Positions 1 through 5,678 of a stretch of 10,000 nt of DNA are shown here, in pieces. Origin of the DNA: Candidatus Aminicenantes bacterium UBA876 (GTDB lineage: Bacteria > Acidobacteriota > Aminicenantia > UBA2199); NCBI GenBank assembly GCA_002294665.1, contig DBFQ01000034.1:2933-12932 (forward strand). Direction: 5' to 3'. Every line of letters begins with the position of its first letter. Within the stretch, counting starts at the first letter, position 1. A program made the position numbers and the translations under genes. The notes under the pieces are model-generated. The model was given only the letters and a program-made list of their open reading frames with translations. It did not search any database and was not told where the DNA came from.

Positions 1-58
1 CGTTCGGCAGGTAACTTCATCACTGAGCCTTAAGTTCCCCCATCACCGCGCTTTTTTT

Positions 59-201
59 CTTTCGACTTTAGACTTTCAACTTTCGACTCAGTTGCCCCTC
101 GCCAGATTCCGAAGATCCTCATTCTCTCAATCGTTTTTCCCTGCTTTTTTATTCTTTCTTCTTGATTCCTTATTCAGCGCCCGAAGGGCTCGCCCATCGC
201 C
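59..201. repeat. Intergenic repeat, copy A
   Basis: This is the first of four related copies in the window; the others begin near 3843, 4052 and 4700. It opens with four tandem 7-nt units of the CTTTCGA / CTTTAGA / CTTTCAA kind (59-86). A pyrimidine-rich core of about 100 nt follows, ending in GAAGGGCTCGCC and one more GCC-type heptamer. The core is nearly identical to copies B and C. An open frame crosses it and continues into the helicase gene, but the same peptide phrase (FLFFLLDSLFSA) can be read from copy C, so it is translated repeat and not protein. Positions 1-58 before it show no gene or signal I can support. Confidence 0.85.
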
Positions 202-221
202 GGAAACTTTCCGCATCCGCC

Positions 222-250
222 TTCACCATTTTGCAAGTTGGGCTTATAAT
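222..250 (+). promoter_or_regulatory. Sigma70-type promoter giving a near-leaderless mRNA
   Basis: A perfect -10 box TATAAT sits at 245-250, with TTCACC at 222-227 as the -35 box and an exact 17-nt spacer. Transcription would begin near 257, only two or three bases before the ATG at 260. No Shine-Dalgarno sequence lies before that ATG. The box positions are seen directly; promoter activity and leaderless translation are inferred. Confidence 0.6.
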
Positions 251-259
251 CCAATCATC

Positions 260-3200
260 ATGACCTGGATCGCGGATCTGCACATCCATTCGCATTTCTC
301 GATCGCCACCAGCCGCGAACTGGTGCCGGAGCATCTGGACTTCCAGGCGCGGCGCAAAGGCATCCGCTTGATCGGCAGCGGTGATGCCACCCATCCGGGC
401 TGGCTGTCCGAGTTGGAAGAGAAGCTGGCGCCGGCGGCAAACGGATTGTACGCCCTGCGCGCGGAATGGCGCCTGGACCGCCCCCTCCCCAGGGGCGCCT
501 CGACGGAGGATCCGCCCCTGTTCATGATCACGACCGAGATCAGTACGATCTACAAGTGGGAAAACCGGGTACGAAAGGTCCACCACCTGATTCTGCTTCC
601 CGATATCCCCGCCGCGTACCGCCTGCAACAGCGCCTTTCTGCCAGGGGCGCAAACATCACCTCGGACGGAAGACCCATTCTGGGAATGGACAGCCGCGAC
701 CTGTTGGACATCGTACTCGAAACGGATTCCCGCGCCCTTTTCATTCCCGCCCATATCTGGACGCCCTGGTTCTCCGCGCTGGGGGCACGCTCGGGCTTCG
801 ATTCCATTGCCGAGTGTTACCGCGACCTGGCGGATCATATCCAGGCAGTGGAAACCGGCCTGTCAACGGACCCGCCGATGCATTGGATCTGCCGTCATCT
901 GGATAACTACACCCTGGTGTCGAACTCCGATGCCCATTCGCCGGACCGCATCGGCCGCAACGCCGTGCTGCTGGATACACAATTCGACTACGACGCCGTG
1001 GTGGCGGCCATCCGCTCGGGCGACGAGAAAAGTTTCAAGGGCACGATCGACCTGTTTCCCCAGGAAGGCAAATACCACTTTGACGGCCACCGCAAGTGCG
1101 GCGTTTGCTGGGACCCCCTGGAAACCCTGACTCACGGAGGATTGTGCAGCAAATGCGGCCGCCCGGTAACCGAGGGGGTACTCAACCGCGTGGCGCAACT
1201 GGCGGACCGGGATGACCCCCTGGAACGGCCGAACCGCCGACCCTATGTCTCGATCATTCCCCTGCGCGAAATCCTGGGCGAACTCGCCGGCGTCGGTCCG
1301 GCCTCGCGTTGCGTGGAAACCCGCTACGAGGATGTGCTGGCCCGCCTGGGACCGGAAATGGATGTGCTTTTGTGGATGCCGCCGGAAACGATCCGGGCGG
1401 GCGGATTCCCCGAACTGGCAGAGGCGATCCGGCGCATGCGGGAACGCCGGGTATACGTTGAAGAAGGTTATGACGGGCAGTACGGACGCGTACGCCTCTT
1501 TGCCGTTCATGAACGCCCTGATCCGGCACCCACGCTTTTCCCCGTGACCGGCCATATTGACAGTACTCCTGTACCCCGCCCGCTGCTGTCATTCTCCATC
1601 TCCGCTTTTCACAAGCTGGCGGAAAAAAACCGGTCTCAGACAGCCGCAACAACGCCGACCCTGCATTTGTCCGCCCTGAATTCACGCCAACAGGCTGCCG
1701 TTGATCACGGCAAAGGCCCGGCGCTGGTGCTGGCCGGTCCGGGAAGTGGAAAAACCCGCGTGCTGGCTGAACGAATCGTACGCCTGGCCGGTGAAAAATC
1801 CGTGGCCGCGGAATCGATCCTGGCACTCACATTCGCCCGCCGCGCCGCCCTGTCCATGTCCCGGCGCGTCGTCGCCTCGGGCCGCGCAATCAGTGGAATT
1901 GAACGCGTGACCGCCACCACGTTTCACGGTTTGGCGGACCGGCTGTTGCGCGAATTTCACCAGGCGGCGGAACGCTCGCCTGGCTTTACCATCCTCAGCC
2001 CCGAGGACCGCTTGTGGTTGCTCCGCCATGAACTGGGGCTGGACCACAAAACCGCGGCGCGTGAATCCGCCGCCATCAACGATTCCTGCCTGGCCATACT
2101 TCGAGAGCCGCAGGAACCGCAGCACCCTTCAGTCAGATATGCCGATTTGCTCAAACGCATGGACGCGTTGGACATCGCCGACCTGCCCCGCCGCCTGTTA
2201 CGTGTGTGGCAAACGCGGCCGGATATTCTACGGATCTGCCGCGAACGCTTCCAGTGGATCCTGGTCGACGAATATCAGGACGTCAACCCCCTGCAATACC
2301 ATTTGATCCGCACCCTGGCTCCGGACAGCGACGCCAATTTGATGGTGATCGGCGATCCGAACCAGGCCATCTACGCGTTCCGCGGCGCGGACGTCCGCTT
2401 CATTCACGCTTTCCAGACCGATTACCCGGATGCCGCTGTTTTCAACCTGGCAGAGAGTTACCGCTGCACGGACCGCATCCTGCGTGCATCCGCCCAAGTG
2501 GTTCAAGCCAACCCCAAAGCGCCGGCTTTCCAGTCGGGCCCCGCAACCGGAGTGGAGCTGGAAATCACCGAACACGCGACGGAACGCAGTGAAGCCGAAT
2601 ACGTGGCGCGTACCATCGAAAAAATGAGCGGCGGCCTGCGCTTTTTCTCCATGGACAGCCGCATCAGCGACGGCAACAGCTCAGATTGCGTCAGCGGACT
2701 TGGAGATTTCGCCGTCCTCTGCCGCACCCGCCGCATCATGGCTCCGCTGAAAAAGGCTTTTTCTGATCACGCCATCCCTTACCAGGAAGTCGGCAACACG
2801 CCGTTTTTCCACGAAGAACCCGCCAGGAGCATAATCGACCTGCTCCACCTGGGGGTCGATGGTCGGGCCGAGCTCCCCCGAGCCCGGCTGCGAACCGATC
2901 CCCGTTTTGCCGGGTTGGATGCGAATGAACTGGCCGGCGCGCTGCGCCTGCCGCCGCGACTCGCCCTGGACCGATTGTGGAAAATGTGGTTCAAAGACAG
3001 TGAAGAACACGCGGAAATCCGTTTGCGCTTACTGGATATTGGCGAAAATTTCACCGGCGACAATCGCGAACTGCTCTGTTTTCTGGCGCAGAGCCGCGGG
3101 GAGGACTGTTTCCAGTCTGGCCGTGATTGCGTTACCCTCATGACCTTGCACGCGGCGAAAGGCCTGGAATTTCCCGTGGTGTTTCTGCCCGCGTTGGAGC

Positions 3201-3463
3201 GGGGGATCGTGCCGTTTTCGCTCTATCCTGAACGCACGGCGGATCCAGCAGAGGAGCGGCGATTGCTCTACGTGGGCATGACACGGGCTTCCCGCCGCTT
3301 GCTGCTTTCCCATGCAAATAGACGCGTCCTGGACGGGAAGGCACACCGCCAGTCACCCAGCCCGTTCCTGAATGACCTGTCCCGGGACCTGGCTCACTGG
3401 TTTGCTCCGGATCCACAGCCCCAGCCAAAGCCGGCGGAGCAGAAAAAGCTGTTTGAAATCTGA
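260..3463 (+). CDS. Endonuclease Q-like PHP nuclease fused to UvrD/PcrA-type SF1 helicase
   Basis: Predicted DNA repair protein of 1067 residues. Residues 1 to about 420 look like endonuclease Q, which nicks DNA 5' of deaminated bases such as deoxyuridine and deoxyinosine and at abasic sites. PHP metal ligands are visible: H8 and H10, D42, H45, E93, H108/H109, H165, D224 and H226. A four-cysteine zinc site follows (C280, C283, C296, C299), then a helical segment (about 335-350) and the EndoQ-like phrase GYDGQYG (403-409). After a short linker, a complete SF1A helicase begins: Q motif near 477, Walker A GPGSGKT 493-499, motif II DEYQD 670-674, motif III GDPNQAIYAFRG 698-709, motif V 958-971 and motif VI 998-1010. 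The C-terminus ends in QKKLFEI, resembling a sliding-clamp-binding peptide. The start at 260 is chosen because the open frame upstream to 92 is translated intergenic repeat, and a TATAAT box lies just before 260. All catalytic motifs appear intact. The helicase call is very sure; EndoQ is preferred over a generic PHP phosphoesterase because of the zinc site and the GYDGQYG phrase. Confidence 0.88.
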   Translation: MTWIADLHIHSHFSIATSRELVPEHLDFQARRKGIRLIGSGDATHPGWLSELEEKLAPAANGLYALRAEWRLDRPLPRGASTEDPPLFMITTEISTIYKWENRVRKVHHLILLPDIPAAYRLQQRLSARGANITSDGRPILGMDSRDLLDIVLETDSRALFIPAHIWTPWFSALGARSGFDSIAECYRDLADHIQAVETGLSTDPPMHWICRHLDNYTLVSNSDAHSPDRIGRNAVLLDTQFDYDAVVAAIRSGDEKSFKGTIDLFPQEGKYHFDGHRKCGVCWDPLETLTHGGLCSKCGRPVTEGVLNRVAQLADRDDPLERPNRRPYVSIIPLREILGELAGVGPASRCVETRYEDVLARLGPEMDVLLWMPPETIRAGGFPELAEAIRRMRERRVYVEEGYDGQYGRVRLFAVHERPDPAPTLFPVTGHIDSTPVPRPLLSFSISAFHKLAEKNRSQTAATTPTLHLSALNSRQQAAVDHGKGPALVLAGPGSGKTRVLAERIVRLAGEKSVAAESILALTFARRAALSMSRRVVASGRAISGIERVTATTFHGLADRLLREFHQAAERSPGFTILSPEDRLWLLRHELGLDHKTAARESAAINDSCLAILREPQEPQHPSVRYADLLKRMDALDIADLPRRLLRVWQTRPDILRICRERFQWILVDEYQDVNPLQYHLIRTLAPDSDANLMVIGDPNQAIYAFRGADVRFIHAFQTDYPDAAVFNLAESYRCTDRILRASAQVVQANPKAPAFQSGPATGVELEITEHATERSEAEYVARTIEKMSGGLRFFSMDSRISDGNSSDCVSGLGDFAVLCRTRRIMAPLKKAFSDHAIPYQEVGNTPFFHEEPARSIIDLLHLGVDGRAELPRARLRTDPRFAGLDANELAGALRLPPRLALDRLWKMWFKDSEEHAEIRLRLLDIGENFTGDNRELLCFLAQSRGEDCFQSGRDCVTLMTLHAAKGLEFPVVFLPALERGIVPFSLYPERTADPAEERRLLYVGMTRASRRLLLSHANRRVLDGKAHRQSPSPFLNDLSRDLAHWFAPDPQPQPKPAEQKKLFEI

Positions 3464-3520
3464 AAAAACGCCTTCCCGGTCGCCGGATACCTGTCACTTT
3501 TGTGTCTGTGATGGAGTGGC

Positions 3521-3550
3521 CGGCCGGAAAGCACTTCCCGCTTCCGGCCG
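3521..3550. other. Strong 9-bp hairpin downstream of the helicase gene
   Basis: CGGCCGGAA (3521-3529) and TTCCGGCCG (3542-3550) are exact reverse complements around a 12-nt loop, 57 nt after the helicase stop. No T tract follows on either strand, so it is not a standard intrinsic terminator. It could stabilise the mRNA 3' end or act with Rho. The rest of 3464-3603 shows no convincing gene. Confidence 0.5.
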
Positions 3551-3603
3551 AATTGTGATGAGTAAACTTGAGGCGCGGTGATGGAGTATCCAAAGGAGCT
3601 GTG

Positions 3604-3645
3604 ATGACTTGCGCAGGGTGCGGAAACCTGAATCCGGCGCCTTGA
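3604..3645 (+). pseudogene. Tiny zinc-ribbon-like ORF, probably a truncated remnant
   Basis: A very good Shine-Dalgarno sequence (AAAGGAG, 3592-3598) lies 5 nt before an ATG that opens a 13-codon frame, MTCAGCGNLNPAP. The C-x-x-C-G-x-x-N-P pattern resembles the first knuckle of zinc-ribbon proteins, which normally need a second CxxC further on; none follows here. The stop codon coincides with the first base of the A/T-rich heptamer repeat at 3645. The simplest reading is the 5' stub of a zinc-ribbon gene cut off by repeat DNA. A genuine micropeptide or a chance match is also possible. Confidence 0.3.
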
Positions 3646-3718
3646 TTCAAATCCCAAATTCTGAATCCCAAACAAATTCAAATAACCAAAATCTAAATAT
3701 TCAAAAAATAGTCCTGTC
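3645..3718. repeat. A/T-rich degenerate heptamer repeat
   Basis: The segment begins with 7-nt units such as ATTCAAA, TCCCAAA and TTCTGAA in register (3645-3672). It continues as looser AAATTC/CAAAAT variants to about 3700. Composition is far more A/T-rich than the genes around it. No open frame of interest crosses it. The following 3719-3774 contains CTCGCTGCGCTCGCG, a G/C-rich near-palindromic stretch, and nothing else I can name. Confidence 0.6.
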
Positions 3719-3774
3719 ATTTGTGGTCATTGGGAAAAACTCGTCGTTTGCTCGCTGCGCTCGCGTCATTATTT

Positions 3775-3978
3775 GAAGTTGAAAAGTTGGAGAGTTGAAA
3801 AGTTGCAGAGAAAAAAAGTCGAACGGGTTTTAAAAGTATTTGCTTTCGACTTTCAACTTTCGACTCAGTTGCCCCTCGCCAGATTCCGAAGATCCTCACT
3901 CTCTCAGTCGTTTCCCCCTGCTTTTTGATTCTTTCTTCTTGATTCCTTATTCAGCTCCCGAAGGGCTCGCCAATTGCC
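3775..3978. repeat. Composite tandem repeat, unit 1 (contains copy B)
   Basis: This unit is about 204 nt. It opens with four 8-nt units of AGTTGAAA/AGTTGGAG type (3777-3808), then a spacer ending in TTTTAAAAGTATTTG. Next come three CTTTCGA-type heptamers (3843-3863) and the pyrimidine-rich core, ending in GAAGGGCTCGCC. AAAGTCGAA (3815-3823) pairs perfectly with TTCGACTTT (3845-3853), giving a possible 9-bp stem with a 21-nt loop. It has one heptamer fewer than copies A and C. Confidence 0.85.
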
Positions 3979-3983
3979 TGAGC

Positions 3984-4208
3984 AAAGTTGGAGAGTTGGA
4001 GAGTTGGAAAGTTGGAGAGGGAAAAAGTCGAACGGGTTTTAAAAGTATTTGCTTTCGACTTTAGACTTTCAACTTTCGACTCAGTTGCCCCTCGCCAGAT
4101 TCCGAAAATCCTCACTCTCTCAGTCGTTTCCCCCTGCTTTTTTATTCTTTCTTCTTGATTCCTTATTCAGCGCCGGAGGGCTTGCCAATCGCCCTTTGCC
4201 TCTTGCCG
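3984..4208. repeat. Composite tandem repeat, unit 2 (contains copy C)
   Basis: This second copy of the composite unit directly follows unit 1 in the same orientation. It has four 8-nt AGTTGGAG-type units (3986-4017), the same TTTTAAAAGTATTTG spacer, four CTTTCGA-type heptamers (4052-4079) and the core. It finishes with four TTGCC-type heptamers (4181-4208), for example CTTGCCA and ATCGCCC. The 9-bp stem is kept (4024-4032 with 4054-4062). It ends about 25 nt from the stop codon of the lipoprotein gene. Confidence 0.85.
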
Positions 4209-4233
4209 GAAAATGGAACTATCCTGCCCGGCA

Positions 4234-4539
4234 TCAGTCGTTGTAGGGGAACGTGTAGTATTCTCCGGCCACCAGGTTGGGCCAGGCCGTGGTGGTCAGG
4301 TCCCTTCCTGAAGAAGCCAGCACCCACTTGATGGTATGGGTACCCGGGTTCACTTCTTCGTAATCAGTGATTTCGCCGGGAGCCAGGGGGGCCGTGCGCG
4401 ACCCGTCCCACACAACAGCCACGGTTTTTGTCGCGGATCTGTTTTCAAACCGCACATAAGTCTGGAGCAACGATTTGCAACTGGAAGCCACCATCAATAC
4501 AACAACCAAAACAATCAGTGTTCTCGCGGCTCTTTTCAC
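4234..4539 (-). CDS. Small predicted lipoprotein, unknown function
   Basis: A 101-residue protein, MKRAARTL..., with a basic N-terminus, a hydrophobic stretch (about residues 7-17) and a lipobox-like ASSC with the acceptor cysteine at residue 21. The 81-residue mature part is rich in beta-type alternation (YVRFENRS, KTVAVVWDG, HTIKWVL) and ends in FPYND. It may be a single small beta-sandwich on the outside of the membrane; I recognise no family. The GTG start at 4539 is preferred over an in-frame ATG four codons upstream, because GGAGG lies 5 nt before the GTG and overlaps that ATG. It is the only gene in the repeat island, is oriented against all its neighbours, and has its own promoter-like sequence. 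The 81-residue mature domain has no cysteine other than the acceptor. Confidence 0.75.
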   Translation of the reverse strand: MKRAARTLIVLVVVLMVASSCKSLLQTYVRFENRSATKTVAVVWDGSRTAPLAPGEITDYEEVNPGTHTIKWVLASSGRDLTTTAWPNLVAGEYYTFPYND

Positions 4540-4596
4540 GCCAACCTCCATCCATCACCGATTCTCACAATACAGCGTTTTTTTCCATCATGAGCG

Positions 4597-4625
4597 AATG
4601 TATATCCGCGTGATTATGGAGTCAA
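4597..4625 (-). promoter_or_regulatory. Sigma70-like promoter for the lipoprotein gene
   Basis: Read on the minus strand, TTGACT (4625-4620) and TACATT (4602-4597) are separated by exactly 17 nt, matching the consensus at 5 and 4 of 6 positions. Transcription would start near 4590, leaving a leader of about 50 nt that carries the GGAGG ribosome site before the GTG at 4539. Confidence 0.5.
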
Positions 4626-4699
4626 TATGAAATTCAAGGAACGCGAAATATTTTCGCAGAAAATTCATGGGCAACCAAAGGGGGGGCCTTCACCTGAAT

Positions 4700-4805
4700 C
4701 TCAGTCGTTTTCCCCTGCTTTTTTATTCTTTCTTCTTTATTCCTTATTCAGCGCCCGAAGGGCTTGCCCCTTGCCTCTCGCCAGGGCAAAGTTGGAGAGT
4801 TGGAG
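4700..4805. repeat. Intergenic repeat, partial copy D
   Basis: This copy lacks the 5' heptamers and the first part of the core; it starts at TCAGTCGTTTTCCCC and runs through the pyrimidine-rich core to GGGCTTGCC. Three TTGCC-type heptamers follow (4763-4783), then two AGTTGGAG octamers (4790-4805). The order core, TTGCC heptamers, AGTTGGAG octamers resembles the junction between composite units 1 and 2, so D looks like a fragment of the same array separated by the lipoprotein gene. Confidence 0.8.
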
Positions 4806-4811
4806 AGAAGG

Positions 4812-4839
4812 TGTCAGGTGACAGGTATCAGGCGGCAGG
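4812..4839. repeat. Four tandem CAGG heptamers
   Basis: Four consecutive 7-nt units share the ending CAGG while the first three bases change (TGT, TGA, TAT, CGG). The sequence is unrelated to the other repeats but has the same 7-nt period. Confidence 0.7.
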
Positions 4840-4860
4840 GTACAAACTAACCCTTCATGG

Positions 4861-4889
4861 TTGCATTTTCACGCAAATCGGAGTAAAGT
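4861..4889 (+). promoter_or_regulatory. Weak promoter candidate for smsCB
   Basis: TTGCAT (4861-4866) and TAAAGT (4884-4889) are 17 nt apart, matching sigma70 boxes at 3 and 4 of 6 positions. It is the best pair I found before smsC and would give a leader of about 40 nt. I see no clear IscR- or SufR-like operator. The assignment rests mainly on location. Confidence 0.3.
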
Positions 4890-4937
4890 AAAAAAGCAGA
4901 CCGTCCCGACGGCGGCGGCTTTGCCAGAGAGGCGCCA

Positions 4938-5678
4938 ATGAAAAGCAACCTGCTGGAAATCGACAACCTCACGTTAAAGATGGACGACAAGACCATCCTG
5001 GACCGACTGACCCTGAACATCTGGCAGGGTCACATCCACGCCATCATGGGCATCAACGGCGCTGGTAAATCCACCCTGGCCAACACCATCATGGGGTTGA
5101 ACGGCTACCGGGACTTCGCGGGCGATATCCGCTTCCAGGGGAAATCCCTCAAGGAATTGGGGGTGGACGAACGCGCCCGGCTGGGGATCACCCTGTCCTG
5201 GCAGGAACCGGCACGCTTCGAAGGCCTCAAGGTAAGAGACTTCATCCGCGCATCCGCCAGGGAAAAAAGCAATGACGCCGTCAACTCCGCCCTGAAAACC
5301 GTGGGCCTGAAACCCGATCGTTACCTGGATCGTGCCGTAGACCGCACCCTCAGCGGCGGGGAACGCAAAAAAGTGGAACTGGCATCGATCCTGGCCATGA
5401 AACCCCGCCTGGCGCTTCTGGATGAGCCCGACTCCGGGATCGATATTGAGTCCATTCAACGCATTTTCGACGTGGTGCGCATCCTGCGCGACGCGGGCAC
5501 GACCGTGGTGTTCATCACCCACAGCATGGCCGTGCTGCAGCAGGCGGAACACGGATTCCTGCTCTGCCATGGCCGCCTCGTGGACCAGGGCGACATCAAG
5601 AAGATCAGCCGTTACTTCGAAGGCGAATGCATGCCGTGTGATGTGCGTGATCCCGAAATGAAGGAGAAATCGATATGA
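4938..5678 (+). CDS. Fe-S assembly ATPase SmsC (SufC-like)
   Basis: Cytoplasmic ABC-type ATPase of 246 residues that would drive Fe-S cluster assembly on its SufB-like partner; SufC proteins are usually near 250 residues. It has Walker A GINGAGKST (38-46), a Q-loop at Q89, signature LSGGE (138-142), Walker B running into DEPDSGID (162-169), where DSGID is characteristic of SufC, and the switch histidine H195. There is no membrane domain, as expected for SufC. The start has AGAGAGG (4926-4932) 5 nt upstream. The stop overlaps the next gene's start by 4 nt. With only a SufB-like partner and no SufS, SufU or SufD beside it, the pair matches the minimal SMS (SmsCB) system described in archaea and anaerobic bacteria. 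The C-terminus carries an extra GECMPCD with paired cysteines C231 and C234. Confidence 0.92.
   Translation: MKSNLLEIDNLTLKMDDKTILDRLTLNIWQGHIHAIMGINGAGKSTLANTIMGLNGYRDFAGDIRFQGKSLKELGVDERARLGITLSWQEPARFEGLKVRDFIRASAREKSNDAVNSALKTVGLKPDRYLDRAVDRTLSGGERKKVELASILAMKPRLALLDEPDSGIDIESIQRIFDVVRILRDAGTTVVFITHSMAVLQQAEHGFLLCHGRLVDQGDIKKISRYFEGECMPCDVRDPEMKEKSI
5661..5666 (+). promoter_or_regulatory. Ribosome binding site inside smsC, coupling smsB
   Basis: AAGGAG lies 8 nt before the smsB ATG (5675), within the last codons of smsC. The genes share ATGA (5675-5678), so ribosomes ending smsC can restart on smsB, fitting a fixed ratio of the two subunits. Confidence 0.75.

Noticed and set aside
170..838. 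Long minus-strand open frame opposite the nuclease domain
   Set aside because: It is antisense to strong EndoQ-like coding sequence, has no recognisable domain, and reflects GC-rich codon bias; the same holds for the other long antisense frames across the helicase, smsCB and kinase genes.
3740..3760. CTCGCTGCGCTCGCG stretch considered as a REP element
   Set aside because: It is only an imperfect palindrome, occurs once in the window, and has no REP transposase nearby.
4204..4233. TGCCGG/CCGGCA inverted repeat next to the lipoprotein stop, considered as a terminator
   Set aside because: The stem is only 6 bp around an 18-nt loop and no T tract follows in the gene's direction.
3840..4246. Forward open frames of 65-74 codons across repeat copies B and C
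   Set aside because: Their peptides are translations of repeat DNA in different frames, with no ribosome site and no similarity to a known family.
59..4805. Repeats considered as a CRISPR array
   Set aside because: Copies are 70-200 nt, scattered, without uniform unique spacers and with no cas genes.
4627..4891. Short forward frames before smsC
   Set aside because: They run through repeat copy D and the CAGG heptamers; the first lies over the lipoprotein promoter and none shows a credible protein.
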